In this document: in pieces, positions 26,880 through 36,224 of the stretch
Layout of the letters: each line of letters starts with the position of its first letter
Position numbering within the stretch: the first letter of the stretch is position 1
NCBI GenBank assembly: GCA_019247845.1
Contig: JAFBAL010000018.1
Location: 1-64,000 of the forward strand
Origin: Alphaproteobacteria bacterium
Lineage (GTDB): Bacteria > Pseudomonadota > Alphaproteobacteria > Micropepsales > Micropepsaceae
DNA length: 64,000 bases
Direction of reading: 5' to 3'
Position numbers and translations under genes: made by a program
The notes under the pieces: model-generated
The model's input: the letters and a program-made list of their open reading frames with translations, nothing else
What the model was told of the DNA's origin: nothing
Databases searched by the model: none

Positions 26880-27399
26880 ATGCGGCGAGCCTGGTCGATT
26901 GGAAGCTCGGCGTCGCAGGCTTCGGACGGCTCCCGGCCTCGAGCTTTGCGAGAAGCTCTTCCTTTTCAGCGGCCATGCGCTGCCCCAGATCTTCCAGATC
27001 GAGACCGGCCTTGCGCGCCTTGGTGAAGATGTTGCCCTGCTTCTTCTCCTCTTCCTTGACGTGGTGCTTGATCTGCTCCGACAGCACCTTGACCTTGGCA
27101 TCGTAGAATTCGTCGCCGGGCTCGCTGTTCTCGATCTCGGTGATCAGCACCTTGGCGCTGTCGTGTTCGACGTTGGCCTCGTTCATCAGGTCCTCATCGA
27201 CGCCGGCTTCCCGGCATGCAGGATAGAAGACGTCTTCTTCGATCGTTGCGTGGACCCGAAGCTCGAGACAGATCTCGCCGGCCAGCGCCTTCTTGCGGTC
27301 TGCATCCTTGGCCTTCTCGAACTTGGCGAAGAGACCCTCCACCTTGCGATGGTCGGCCTTCAGCATCGCGATAGCGTTCGGCGTTGTGTTTCTCGGCAT
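26878..27399 (-). CDS. Hemerythrin HHE-domain protein
   Basis: A 173-residue protein with a four-helix hemerythrin HHE cation-binding domain. The ATG at 27399 is preceded by AGGA. Putative metal ligands lie in LKADHRKVEGLF, LRVHATIEEDVFYP, ANVEHDSAKVL and IKHHVKEEEK, a full set of His/Glu positions for a di-iron centre. The C-terminal 50 residues are charged and probably helical. Such proteins bind oxygen or NO or act in stress resistance. A perfectly spaced GGAAC-N16-TGTT sequence lies upstream (27453-27429), suggesting EcfG control. The stop codon lies within a tandem repeat array. Confidence 0.85.
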   Translation of the reverse strand: MPRNTTPNAIAMLKADHRKVEGLFAKFEKAKDADRKKALAGEICLELRVHATIEEDVFYPACREAGVDEDLMNEANVEHDSAKVLITEIENSEPGDEFYDAKVKVLSEQIKHHVKEEEKKQGNIFTKARKAGLDLEDLGQRMAAEKEELLAKLEAGSRPKPATPSFQSTRLAA

Positions 27400-27426
27400 C
27401 GGCAGGTTCCTTGCTGTGACATCAGG

Positions 27427-27453
27427 GGAACACCACCTGGAATGAAAGGTTCC
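27427..27453. promoter_or_regulatory. Divergent EcfG-like promoter pair
   Basis: Minus strand: GGAAC (27453-27449), 16 bases, TGTT (27432-27429), facing the hemerythrin gene. Plus strand: GGAAC (27427-27431), 16 bases, GGTT (27448-27451), facing the Crp/Fnr-type regulator gene. Both differ from GGAAC-N16/17-CGTT only in the first -10 base. The two sites are interleaved. Confidence 0.5.
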
Positions 27454-27591
27454 GCGCAGCCCCCAGTGCCAATGGCCCCCACACCTTGTTCGCGGCTTGG
27501 ACGGTCATCCGCCGTCCATCTGTTCGGCGCGTTACACTCATATGATGGTCCCTCCGATTGAATCGCGCCCTCGCCTGGAAGATCATCGGTC

Positions 27592-28305
27592 ATGACCGTC
27601 GATCCCTTGATCCGCAAGCTCGAGCAATTCCAGCCCCTTTCGCCTGGCGCGCGCGCCGCATTGGAAGCGATGCCATCGCGTCTGCGGGAATATCAAAAGG
27701 GCGATCTCATCGTCGAGGCGGATACGTCGCCCGATGAGAGCGCGCTGGTGGTAACGGGATGCGTGTTCCGATTCAAACGGACAGCCGATGGCGACCGCCA
27801 GATCGTGGCCCTGCACGTCCCGGGCGACTTCGTCGATCTGCACAGCTTCGTCCTCAAGCCGATGGACCATTCCGTGGCCGCGGCGGTCGCGTCCATCGTC
27901 GCGCGCGTGCCTCACGGCAAGATAGCCGATATCTTGCGCGATCATCCCCATCTCACCCGCAACCTGATGTGGGACATGGCGCTCGATGCCGCCATCGGGC
28001 GCGAATGGATGGTCGCGATGGGCCGGCGGCAGGCTCCGGCACGGATGGCGCATCTTTTTTGCGAGATGTATTTCCGAATGCGGCGCGCCGGCCTTGTGAA
28101 GGATGGAAGCTTCGAATTTTCACTGACGCAGCAGGATGTGGGCGATCTGTGCGGATTGTCGACGGTGCATGTGAACCGGACCATACAAGCCCTGCGCAAG
28201 AAAGAGCTCATTGCGATGGACAGCAAGAGCGTCACGATCCTGGCGTTGGAAGAGCTGATCGGGCTCGCAGGATTCGATCCCGCTTACCTGCACCTCCTGG
28301 AGTGA
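27592..28305 (+). CDS. Crp/Fnr-family transcriptional regulator
   Basis: A 237-residue regulator with an N-terminal cyclic-nucleotide-binding-like beta-barrel (about residues 10-130), a dimerisation helix, and a C-terminal winged HTH with the recognition pattern LTQQDVGDLCGLSTVHVNRTIQALRK (split here as two halves around residues 180-205). No Fnr-type N-terminal cysteine cluster is present, so direct oxygen sensing by an iron-sulfur cluster is unlikely. This type is common in alphaproteobacteria as a single-domain stress or redox regulator. It is divergent from the hemerythrin gene; an EcfG-like site may drive it. Its targets are unknown. Confidence 0.85.
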   Translation: MTVDPLIRKLEQFQPLSPGARAALEAMPSRLREYQKGDLIVEADTSPDESALVVTGCVFRFKRTADGDRQIVALHVPGDFVDLHSFVLKPMDHSVAAAVASIVARVPHGKIADILRDHPHLTRNLMWDMALDAAIGREWMVAMGRRQAPARMAHLFCEMYFRMRRAGLVKDGSFEFSLTQQDVGDLCGLSTVHVNRTIQALRKKELIAMDSKSVTILALEELIGLAGFDPAYLHLLE

Positions 28306-28444
28306 CGAGACGAGGCTAACCGCGGAACCTCTATCACATGATATAGCGTTTCCGCAGGCATCTGCGCTCTATACGGGCATATGGAGGAAAGATGCCCGAA
28401 ATCGCAGCCTACTGTGAGACGGCTTTCAACGAAGCAGGTCCGGC

Positions 28445-28642
28445 TTGAGCGTGTCGTCCCATCGCAAGCCGCTCATCGAGCGGGCCTATGAGCTGGCGCG
28501 CAGCGGCCAAGCGACGAGCTTCAGCGATATCGTCGCGATCCTGAAGCGCGAGCGGTACGATGACATCGCGGCACAGCTCGGAGGGCCCGTCATCAGGCAC
28601 GCATTGCGCAAGCTTTGCGCGGAAGCTGACGCCGGCAACTAG
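28445..28642 (+). CDS. Small conserved-type protein of unknown function
   Basis: A 65-residue protein from a TTG at 28445 (a GTG at 28451 is an alternative). The pattern KPLIERAYELARSGQ followed by FSDIVAILKRERYDDI and a C-terminal LRKLC resembles a small helical protein family I have seen in alphaproteobacterial genomes, without known function. Predicted all-helical and soluble. It lies downstream of the Crp-type gene after a 139-base gap that contains GGAAC (28324-28328) and CGTT (28347-28350), although their 18-base spacing is longer than usual for EcfG. Tandem repeats begin at its stop codon. Confidence 0.6.
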   Translation: MSVSSHRKPLIERAYELARSGQATSFSDIVAILKRERYDDIAAQLGGPVIRHALRKLCAEADAGN

Positions 28643-28708
28643 CAGACGCAACCCTTCCCATCTAGCAAACGCAACCTTCCCATCCAGCAGACGCAACCCT
28701 TCCCATCA
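28641..28708. repeat. Three 22-23 bp tandem repeats
   Basis: Units at 28641-28663, 28664-28685 and 28686-28708 share AGCARACGCAACCYTTCCCAT with small differences. They begin at the stop codon of the 65-residue gene and fill the gap before the next small gene. Confidence 0.9.
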
Positions 28709-28723
28709 CAACGGAAGAGCGAA

Positions 28724-28858
28724 TTAGAGCATCGTGCTTCCCACGATGAAGCCGAGCAGCAATGCGACGATCGCTGCTGCGATCGGTTGTCTGCTGACAA
28801 TATCCTCGGCAGCGGCGATGAAGTCCGTATCCATGGTATCTGCAGGCGTCAGCGGCAC
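28724..28858 (-). CDS. Small C-terminally anchored protein, DUF883/ElaB-like tail
   Basis: A short protein ending in RQPIAAAIVALLLGFIVGSTML, which matches the glycine-containing C-terminal membrane anchor of DUF883/ElaB-type stress proteins, here with almost no preceding coiled-coil. The frame is open to a TTG at 28942, but an EcfG-type promoter occupies 28922-28898, so translation should begin downstream of it. I use the GTG at 28858 (GAGGAA about 10 bases upstream, 44 residues); the ATG at 28834 gives 36 residues. ElaB-type proteins associate with the inner membrane and ribosomes under stress; that role here is inference. Confidence 0.5.
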   Translation of the reverse strand: MPLTPADTMDTDFIAAAEDIVSRQPIAAAIVALLLGFIVGSTML

Positions 28859-28897
28859 GGCACGGCGTTTCCTCGATCGCGACCTTTCTTCGACGTG

Positions 28898-28922
28898 AAC
28901 GAACCACCATCTGCGAAGTTCC
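28898..28922 (-). promoter_or_regulatory. EcfG-type promoter (perfect match)
   Basis: Minus strand GGAAC (28922-28918), 16-base spacer, CGTT (28901-28898): an exact fit to the alphaproteobacterial general-stress consensus. The start point is expected near 28890, about 30 bases before the GTG at 28858. It overlaps the region just upstream of glgP on the other strand. Confidence 0.6.
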
Positions 28923-28956
28923 ACTCCGTTCAAGCTTGACAACGTCGGGCGCGCGG

Positions 28957-31428
28957 ATGTTCGATTTCAGCGGCATGGACATGAGAGCTCCGGACGCCGC
29001 GACGCATGGCGAGATTCGCCACGCTCTGGTTTCGAATATCGTCACGCTGTTGGGTCGCGATCCCGCGACCGCGACGCGGCGCGACTGGTTCTATGCGCTC
29101 GCCTATTATCTGCGCGGACGGCTGAGCGCCGCCCGGGTCGAGACGTGGCGCCGCAACTTCGAGAGCGGCGTGAAGTGGAACTACTATCTCTCCATGGAGC
29201 TTCTGCCCGGAAAGCTGCTGCGCACGTGCTTGACGAGCCAAGGCCTGACCGAGAGTTGCCGCGAGGCGCTGGCCGGCTGCGGCGTCGATCTGGAAGAGCT
29301 CTGGGCTATCGAAGCCGAGCCGGCGCTTGGCAATGGCGGCTTGGGACGACTGGCGGCGTGCCTCCTCGAATCGATGGCGGCGCTCGGCTTTGCGGGGCTT
29401 GGCTATTGCATCCGCTATGAATACGGCATGTTCCGCCAGGAGATCGAAAACGGCGAGCAAGTCGAACATCCCGAGAACTGGCTGAAGCAAATCAATCCTT
29501 GGGAGTTCCCCCGGCCCGACTTCACCTATCCCGTATCCTTCAACGGCCGCGTCACGCAAGTGACGAACTGGAAGGGCGAGCTCGACGTGTATTGGAGCGA
29601 GACCGACACCGTCAACGCCATGGCTTACGACATGCCGGTGATCGGCGCCGATGCGCAAACCACCGGCATGATGCGGCTGTGGTCGGCGAAGGCGACCTCG
29701 GACTTCAATTTCGCCTGGTTCAATCGCGGCGACTATGTCGAGGCCGTGGAGGAGAAGGCGCAATCCGAGACGCTGTCGCGCGTGCTCTATCCCAACGATT
29801 CGATCAGCATCGGCCGTGAGCTCAGGCTGAAGCAGGAGTTTTTCCTGGTCTCTGCCTCGCTTCAGGACATCCTGCATCGCCACCAGCGGCGCGGGATGGA
29901 GATCGAGCGCCTCGCCGATCATGTCGCGATCCAGCTCAACGACACGCATCCGGTGCTCGCCATCGCCGAGCTGATGCGCCAGCTGGTCGATGTTCACCGC
30001 CTGGGCTGGGACATTGCCTGGGAGATCACGACCGCAACCTTCGCCTTCACCAATCACACGCTGCTGTCCGAGGCGCTCGAGCTTTGGCCGGTGCCGCTGA
30101 TGGAGAAGCTTCTGCCGCGGCACCTTCAGATCGTCTATGAGATCAATGCCCGCTTCCTGCGCGACGTGATGCATCGCAATCCCGGCGACAACGCCCTGCT
30201 GCGGCGCATGTCGATCATCGACGAGGACGGGTGCAAAAGCGTGCGCATGGCGCATCTGGCGATCGTGGGAAGCCATCGCGTCAACGGCGTGTCGCACACC
30301 CATACCGCCATCATGCGGCAGACCCTGTTCCGCGATTTCGACCGGCTCTGGCCGGACCGCATCATCAGCCTGACCAACGGCATCTCGCAGCGCCGCTGGC
30401 TCGCCGACGCCAATCCCGCGCTCCAGGCGCTGATCGGTTCGCGGCTGGGCGCCGGCTGGTTCCAGGACTTCGACCGGCTGCGCGAGCTCGAGCCTTACGC
30501 GCAGGATGCGGCGTTCCGCTCCGAGTTCGCGGACGTCAAAAGCGCCAACAAGCAGCGGATCGCCCGCTTCCTGGGCGAGCGCCAAGGCATTGTCGTCGAT
30601 CCTTCCTCGCTCTTCGACATGCACGTCAAGCGCATCCACGAGTACAAGCGTCAGCTGCTCAACCTTCTTCAGGTCATCGGCCGCTACAACCGCATCCGCG
30701 CCGGCGCCGACGCGGTGGCCCGCACGGTGATCTTCGCCGGCAAGGCCGCGCCGGGTTACGTCATGGCCAAGCGCATCATCCACCTGATCAACCGCGTCGC
30801 CGATATCGTCAACAACGATCCGAAGACGCGGGACCTGCTGAAGATCGTCTTCGTGCCGAATTATGGCGTGCAGGTGGCCGAGCTTCTGGTCAGCGCGGGC
30901 GACCTCTCAGAGCAGATTTCCACGGCGGGCACCGAAGCGTCGGGCACCGGCAACATGAAGCTCGCGCTCAACGGCGCGCTGTCCATCGCGACCGAGGACG
31001 GCGCCAATACCGAGATTCGCGATGCAGTGGGCCACGACAATATCTGGATGTTCGGCCACAGCTTCGACGAGCTGCAAGCCTTGCGGCGGCGCGGCTACGA
31101 TCCCGTCGCGATCTATCGCGGCAACGCGGAGATCCGCCAGAGCCTGGACATGATCGCGAGCGGATATTTCTCCCATGACGAGCGCGCTCTATTCAAGCCG
31201 GTGGTCGCCTCTCTCCTCGAAGACGGCGACCCGTTCATGGTCCTGGCCGACTACGACGCCTATGTCGTGGCCCAGGCGTCGGTGGACGAGGCTTGGCGCG
31301 AGCGGGAAATCTGGACGACGAAGGCGATCCTCAACGTCTCGCGGATGAGTCCTTTCTCGATGGACCGGCTGGTGCGGCAGTATGCGCAATCGGTTTGGAA
31401 CGCAACGCCGGTTCCACCCGCCGCATGA
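28957..31428 (+). CDS. glgP: Glycogen/maltodextrin phosphorylase
   Basis: About 823 residues; glycogen phosphorylase releases glucose-1-phosphate from alpha-1,4-glucan ends. The PLP-binding segment EASGTGNMKLALNGALSI is near residue 665, with the lysine in NMK; other family blocks are ALGNGGLGRLAACLLES, the QLNDTHPVLAIAELMR block and VKRIHEYKRQLLN. The start is uncertain: ATG 28957 is used, but TTG 28936 and ATG 28975 are in frame and no clear ribosome site is visible. It is the only glycogen gene on this strand before the big operon and converges with it; its last 98 bases overlap the DUF72 gene. Confidence 0.93.
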   Translation: MFDFSGMDMRAPDAATHGEIRHALVSNIVTLLGRDPATATRRDWFYALAYYLRGRLSAARVETWRRNFESGVKWNYYLSMELLPGKLLRTCLTSQGLTESCREALAGCGVDLEELWAIEAEPALGNGGLGRLAACLLESMAALGFAGLGYCIRYEYGMFRQEIENGEQVEHPENWLKQINPWEFPRPDFTYPVSFNGRVTQVTNWKGELDVYWSETDTVNAMAYDMPVIGADAQTTGMMRLWSAKATSDFNFAWFNRGDYVEAVEEKAQSETLSRVLYPNDSISIGRELRLKQEFFLVSASLQDILHRHQRRGMEIERLADHVAIQLNDTHPVLAIAELMRQLVDVHRLGWDIAWEITTATFAFTNHTLLSEALELWPVPLMEKLLPRHLQIVYEINARFLRDVMHRNPGDNALLRRMSIIDEDGCKSVRMAHLAIVGSHRVNGVSHTHTAIMRQTLFRDFDRLWPDRIISLTNGISQRRWLADANPALQALIGSRLGAGWFQDFDRLRELEPYAQDAAFRSEFADVKSANKQRIARFLGERQGIVVDPSSLFDMHVKRIHEYKRQLLNLLQVIGRYNRIRAGADAVARTVIFAGKAAPGYVMAKRIIHLINRVADIVNNDPKTRDLLKIVFVPNYGVQVAELLVSAGDLSEQISTAGTEASGTGNMKLALNGALSIATEDGANTEIRDAVGHDNIWMFGHSFDELQALRRRGYDPVAIYRGNAEIRQSLDMIASGYFSHDERALFKPVVASLLEDGDPFMVLADYDAYVVAQASVDEAWREREIWTTKAILNVSRMSPFSMDRLVRQYAQSVWNATPVPPAA

Positions 31429-32266
31429 GCGCCTGCGCATCGAACGGCGCGCGCACCTTGGCGTCGTTGTCGAAATAGACATAGACGTCGCGCGATTTCC
31501 GTGGCGGCGCGAGCGTCTTGCTCGCGCGCGGCCCGGCCGCGTCGCGTCCCGACGCCCAGGCACGGATCCGTTTCGTCCAGACGTCGAGCGCGGACGCGTC
31601 GTAGCCGCTGGTATAGAGCTGCTCCGAGCCGTGCAGACGGCAATAGACGAAATCCGCCGTGACGTCCGTCAGCAGCGGCCATTCCACCGTGTCGGCGCAA
31701 ACGAGCGCGATACGATGCTTGCGCAGCAACGCGACGAACTGGGGCGTCTTGAAACTGTCGTGCCGGACCTCGAGCGCATGGCGCAGCTTGCGGTTCGGTC
31801 CGGACTGCAGCCAGGCGCGGGCCTTGAGCTTCGCATTGTGGGAACGCGCCAGCCGCGCCGCCGCGTCCGTGTCGCGCGGAAGCAGATCGAAGAACGCCGA
31901 AAGCCTGTCGGCGTCGAAGCCCAGCTGAGGCGGAAGCTGCCACAGGATCGGACCAAGCTTTTGCTCCAGTCTCAGCACGCCCGACGCGAAGAAGTTCGCC
32001 AGCGCAGGCTTGACGTTCCTGAGCTTGAGCATATGCGTGATGTAGCGCGGCCCCTTGAGCGCGAACACGAAGCCGGCCGGCGTCTGGTCCTTCCACGCGC
32101 CGAACAGGGCCGGGCGCTGAAGCGAATAGAAGGTGCCGTTGATCTCGATGGTCGGAAACGCCCTCGCGGCGAAGGCGAGCTCGTTCGTCTGGCGCAGGTC
32201 CTTGGGATAGAACACGCCGCGCCAGCGGTCGTAGCGCCAGCCGGAGATGCCGATCCGCACCGTCAT
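31331..32266 (-). CDS. DUF72 (YecE-like) protein
   Basis: About 311 residues of the DUF72 TIM-barrel-like family: GISGWRYDRWRGVFYP at the start, PTIEINGTFYSLQRP, FALKGPRYITHMLKL, LGPILWQLPP, LEVRHDSF and YCRLHGSEQLYTSGY. Function is unknown; the fold resembles sugar-isomerase-type barrels. The ATG at 32266 overlaps the treY stop by 4 bases, so it is the last gene of the glgE-treY operon. Family members frequently sit beside trehalose genes, which suggests an accessory role, but this is inference. The gene overlaps the 3' end of glgP by 98 bases on the opposite strand. Confidence 0.85.
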   Translation of the reverse strand: MTVRIGISGWRYDRWRGVFYPKDLRQTNELAFAARAFPTIEINGTFYSLQRPALFGAWKDQTPAGFVFALKGPRYITHMLKLRNVKPALANFFASGVLRLEQKLGPILWQLPPQLGFDADRLSAFFDLLPRDTDAAARLARSHNAKLKARAWLQSGPNRKLRHALEVRHDSFKTPQFVALLRKHRIALVCADTVEWPLLTDVTADFVYCRLHGSEQLYTSGYDASALDVWTKRIRAWASGRDAAGPRASKTLAPPRKSRDVYVYFDNDAKVRAPFDAQALMRRVEPALRSKPIAHTAAPAGPSRKDSSARR

Positions 32267-34551
32267 GACACGACGATCTCTCCCGTCAGCGGCTCGCCGC
32301 GCGCGATGCAGGACCGGGCACACCGAAGCGGAACGGCGACCGTCAGCGCGCCGCGCCGGAAGGCGAGCACATTGTCCGGCGAAGACAGGCGCTCGACGGG
32401 TGCCTCGAATATCTCCGGCCGATCCTTGCGCAACGCGAGCAGGCGGTGGATCAAAGCGAGCTTCGCGCCGCCGCCGCGCCAGTCGAGCGGGTCCGGCCCT
32501 GCATCCAGCATGGCGATACGCGCCGCATAGTCGACCGGACGGCGATTGTCGGGATCGACCAGGCTGAAGTCCCAGAGTTCGGCACCCTGGTAAAGATCGG
32601 GGACACCCGGCAAGGTCAGGCGCAGCGTGCATTGGACCAAGCTGTTGCAGATTGCCGCCGGCGCCAGCGTCTCGATGAAGGCGTCCAGACGGCGCGTGAA
32701 GCCGTGCGCCGGGTCGAGGATCGCCTTCACGAACGAGGCATTGGCGTGCTCGAACGCTTCGTCAGGCGCGAACCACGAGGTTTCGAGCTTGGCCTCGCGC
32801 AACGACTTCTCACGCCAGGCAAGCACGCGCTCTAGGTCCAACGGCCAGGAACCGGCCAGCGTCTGATAAAGCTGATACTCGTCGCCCCGCTTGACGCCGG
32901 CGGGCCGCAGCGGCGCGTTGAGCTCGAACCAGGCGCGCACCTCGGCTTCCCAGATATCCGGAACTTCGCTGAGCACCGCAAGCCGGGCACGGACATCTTC
33001 GCCGCGCTTGTGGTCGTGGGTCGCGGTCGCCAGCATGGCGCGCGGACCGCGCTGCGCTGCCTTGTCGAGGAATTCCCGCGCCGAGACGGAGAAGCTCCCG
33101 GGTGAGAATCCCACGTCGTTGCGCGAGAGCAGACGGCCATAGCGATAGAAGGCCGTGTCCTCTACCGCCTTGGCGGCGACGGGCGCGGCGAGCTGGTTGA
33201 AGCGCCGCACCGCGTCGCGCGCTTCGTCCGCCGGTACGCGGATGATCGAAGCGATGGCGTCGAGCGCCGCGCCGGGCCGCTCGGCCTTCGCCAACCGGCA
33301 AGCCGCATCGAATTGCGGGCTGGGCGTGTCGAAATATGTCCGATAGGCGCGGAAACGTTCGAGAAGCCCCGCAAGGGCATCTTCGAATTCCGCCTGGGAG
33401 ATATCGGGCGACAGCATGTGGAACGCCGCAGCGGTGGCACGCAGCTGCCCGGCGAACGCGTTCTGCAGGACTTCGCGTCGTGCTTCACGTTCCTCGCATT
33501 CGAAGTCCGCGGGGCGTCCGCTGAGGTCGGCCCACAGCGCCGCGAACCGGTCTGCATTGGCGCCGTCATGCTGCAGCGCGGAGACCTGATCCATGAAGTC
33601 GTAGCCGGTAGTGCCGTCGACGCCCCAGTCGCCGGGGAGACGCTCGTCCTCTGCCAGGATTTTCTCGACCAGGATATACGGCGCGTCCTTGCGCTCGCGC
33701 TGGGTGTTGAGCACCTCGAGCCGGGCGCGAAGCTTGAGGCAATAGGATTTCGGGTCGGCCAGCCCGTCGACGTGATCGATGCGCACGCCGTCGATCAGGC
33801 CTTCGGCATACAGCCGGAACACCGTCGCATGGACGATCTCGAACACCGCGTCGTCTTCGATCCGCAAGGCGGCGAGCTCGGTGATGTCGAAGAAGCGCCG
33901 CCAGTTGATGCGCTCGCCCGCATCGCGCCAGAACGCCAGGCGAAAGTTCTGCTTGTCCAGGAGTTCTCGCAGTTTCTCGGGCGTATTGGCCGAGGCGACG
34001 TCGGCATCGACCTCGGGATAGTCCTCCTTGCGCAGCGGAAATCGATGGTCGGCGTAGGCAAAGGCATATTTGCCGAGCGCCTCATCCCGGATCAGCGCGA
34101 CATCCCCCGCTTCGACGGCTTGTCCGGGCCTTGTTCCCAGAAGCGGAACCAGCACCTTGTCCCGAAGATTGGCCTGGGCCGGCTCCCAGTCGATATCGAA
34201 CATGTTCGCGAACACGCTGTCGCGCCCTTTTTCGAGCACGTCGAGCCAGCAGGGATTGTCGGCACCGCCCACGGCCATGTGGTTCGGGACGATGTCGAGC
34301 ACGATGCCGATCTCGTGCTCGCGCAGAGCGGCCGCCAGCGCGCGGAAGCCTTCTTCGCCGCCAAGCTCGGGATTGATGCGCGCATGGTCGACGACGTCGT
34401 AGCCGTGGGTCGAGCCGGCGCGCGCCGTCAGGATCGGTGACGCATACAGGTGGCTGATGCCGAGCTTGGCGAGATACGGCGCCAGCGCCGCAGCGTCGGA
34501 GAAGGTGAAACCCTTGTGGAACTGCATGCGGTAGGTCGCGCGCGGAGTCAT
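32263..34551 (-). CDS. treY: Maltooligosyltrehalose synthase TreY
   Basis: A 762-residue GH13 enzyme that converts the reducing end of maltodextrins into a trehalosyl unit by intramolecular transglycosylation. The ATG at 34551 overlaps the malQ stop by 4 bases. Conserved pieces: RMQFHKGFTFSDAA at the start, IVLDIVPNHMAV, the nucleophile region IDGVRIDHVDGLADP, the acid/base Glu in YILVEKILAEDE, and the TreY-specific TATHDHKRGEDVRARL. Works with TreZ, encoded two genes upstream, to make trehalose from glycogen. Length is normal. Confidence 0.95.
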   Translation of the reverse strand: MTPRATYRMQFHKGFTFSDAAALAPYLAKLGISHLYASPILTARAGSTHGYDVVDHARINPELGGEEGFRALAAALREHEIGIVLDIVPNHMAVGGADNPCWLDVLEKGRDSVFANMFDIDWEPAQANLRDKVLVPLLGTRPGQAVEAGDVALIRDEALGKYAFAYADHRFPLRKEDYPEVDADVASANTPEKLRELLDKQNFRLAFWRDAGERINWRRFFDITELAALRIEDDAVFEIVHATVFRLYAEGLIDGVRIDHVDGLADPKSYCLKLRARLEVLNTQRERKDAPYILVEKILAEDERLPGDWGVDGTTGYDFMDQVSALQHDGANADRFAALWADLSGRPADFECEEREARREVLQNAFAGQLRATAAAFHMLSPDISQAEFEDALAGLLERFRAYRTYFDTPSPQFDAACRLAKAERPGAALDAIASIIRVPADEARDAVRRFNQLAAPVAAKAVEDTAFYRYGRLLSRNDVGFSPGSFSVSAREFLDKAAQRGPRAMLATATHDHKRGEDVRARLAVLSEVPDIWEAEVRAWFELNAPLRPAGVKRGDEYQLYQTLAGSWPLDLERVLAWREKSLREAKLETSWFAPDEAFEHANASFVKAILDPAHGFTRRLDAFIETLAPAAICNSLVQCTLRLTLPGVPDLYQGAELWDFSLVDPDNRRPVDYAARIAMLDAGPDPLDWRGGGAKLALIHRLLALRKDRPEIFEAPVERLSSPDNVLAFRRGALTVAVPLRCARSCIARGEPLTGEIVVS

Positions 34552-36224
34552 CTTCGCGTCCCTACCAGCGCTTCGAGACTTGCACGGCTCTGTGCATCGG
34601 AAAGCGAACGGCCCACCGGCAGCCGGCGGCGCCAGTTGGGATGCTCGTCGATGGTGCCTGGAATATTCGGCTGCTCCGCCAGACCCAGCACATCTTCCAG
34701 CGGAACGATGGCGATCTCGCACGGCGTGCGGCCGACGAACTCCAGCGCGGACTGCACGACCCTCTCCGGCTCTTCCGGCGAAGGCTCGAGACCGCGACCG
34801 ATCGCGGACCAAAGATGCGCACGATCCTCGTGCCGCGCCCAGCGCTCTGCGGCGACGTCGCCATGTTCGGATTTACGGCCGAGCCTCTCGAGCCAATCGA
34901 TGTCCTGCCCGCGCCACCAGCCTGCCACCGTCGGAAGGTCGTGCGTCGTGGTGAGCGCCGCGGCTTGGCGCGACCAGCGCTCCGGCGCCAGGAACCGGCG
35001 GTCGTCGCGCTGGAACCAGAGCACTTCCATGCCCAGGATACCTGCGCCGCGCATCGCCTCGCGGAAGCCGTCCGGCACGGTGCCCAGGTCCTCGCCGATC
35101 ACGACCGCGCGGTGGTGCCGCGACACCTGCGCCAGCGTGCCCAGCAGCATCCGCATCGGGTAACGCAGATACACGCCGTCCTTCGGATCGCCACCCTCCG
35201 GTATGACCCACAGCCGGCACAACCCCATCGCATGGTCGATCCTCACGCCACCCGCGTGCCGCATGGAGGCGCTCCAGGTATCGGCGAAGGCGGCGGGACC
35301 GGCGCCAGGCGACAACGCGGTCAAGCCCCAGTTCTGACCCGACGGGTTGAAGATGTCGGGCGGCGCGCCGATGGTGACCCCGCGCAGCACCTCGTTCGGC
35401 GCGCTCCAGGCATGGCTGCCATGCGGGCTCATGCCGACCGCAACGTCGGCGATAGGCCCAATCGCCATTCCAGCATCGCGCGCTTCCGCTTGCGCCTCGG
35501 CCAAACTCTCCTCGGTCAGTTTTTGCAGGGCGATATGGAAGTCGATCTCGGCCGCGTGCTCACGCGCGAAGGCATCGACCTCCGCGCCGCGCGGATCGCG
35601 ATATGCAACCGGCCAATCCTGCCAGCGATAGAGACCCCGCGCGCGAAAATGCGCGTCCAACGTCTCGAACCGCGCATGGTCGCGCAGTCGCGCATCCGTG
35701 CACGGTATGGGAGCGCCAGTGAGCCGCTCGCGCAATCGCGCGATCTTGTCTCGCGCCGCGCGCGGCCAATCGATCAGGCCGTCGCGGCCGTCGTCAGGCA
35801 AATTCTCGGCGGCATAGAGCGGATTGAGGAACAGCCGGCTCGACGGCGCATAGGGGCTGATGTCGTCCGGCGCGGCCAGGAACGGCGCATGGATCGGGCT
35901 CACCGCGATGGCGTCGATGCCCAAGGCGCCAGCTTCGCGCGCCAACCGCGCCAGCGCGCCCAGATCGCCGAAGCCGTCGCTGCCTCGCAGGCCATAAAGC
36001 TGCACGGCGATGCCGGCGACCCGCCGCCCCGGCGCGGCCTCCTCGATGGAGAAGCAGCGTTCTTCCCCACAGATCTGCGCATCTGCCAGCTCGTACCCGC
36101 CCAGCGCATCCAGAACGGAGCGCAATGTGTCGGGCGCGACGGTTTGAGCCCGGCCCGAGGCATCGATCCACTCCGGCGCCAGACCGGCTTTGCGGGCGCG
36201 TTCGGTCAGCGCCGCGTCGCTCAT
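34548..36224 (-). CDS. malQ: 4-alpha-glucanotransferase MalQ
   Basis: A 558-residue GH77 amylomaltase that transfers glucan chains between maltodextrins, releasing glucose. The ATG at 36224 overlaps the treZ stop by 4 bases. GH77 motifs: GIAVQLYGLRGSDGFGDLG, SPYAPSSRLFLNPLY, the nucleophile in GGVRIDHAMGL, the acid/base in VIGEDLGTVP and the third acid in TTHDLPTVAGWW. It is shorter than E. coli MalQ and begins with a short helical domain (about residues 1-60). In this operon it would resize maltodextrins for TreY and GlgE. Confidence 0.93.
   Translation of the reverse strand: MSDAALTERARKAGLAPEWIDASGRAQTVAPDTLRSVLDALGGYELADAQICGEERCFSIEEAAPGRRVAGIAVQLYGLRGSDGFGDLGALARLAREAGALGIDAIAVSPIHAPFLAAPDDISPYAPSSRLFLNPLYAAENLPDDGRDGLIDWPRAARDKIARLRERLTGAPIPCTDARLRDHARFETLDAHFRARGLYRWQDWPVAYRDPRGAEVDAFAREHAAEIDFHIALQKLTEESLAEAQAEARDAGMAIGPIADVAVGMSPHGSHAWSAPNEVLRGVTIGAPPDIFNPSGQNWGLTALSPGAGPAAFADTWSASMRHAGGVRIDHAMGLCRLWVIPEGGDPKDGVYLRYPMRMLLGTLAQVSRHHRAVVIGEDLGTVPDGFREAMRGAGILGMEVLWFQRDDRRFLAPERWSRQAAALTTTHDLPTVAGWWRGQDIDWLERLGRKSEHGDVAAERWARHEDRAHLWSAIGRGLEPSPEEPERVVQSALEFVGRTPCEIAIVPLEDVLGLAEQPNIPGTIDEHPNWRRRLPVGRSLSDAQSRASLEALVGTRR

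Noticed and set aside
27360..27617. 85-codon minus-strand open frame between hemerythrin and Crp-type genes
   Set aside because: Overlaps both neighbours and the promoter region, no ribosome site, no recognisable pattern.
28323..28355. Inverted repeat GCGGAA/TTCCGC after the Crp-type gene as terminator
   Set aside because: The 22-base loop is long and no T-run follows; GGAAC and CGTT inside it make a weak promoter equally likely.
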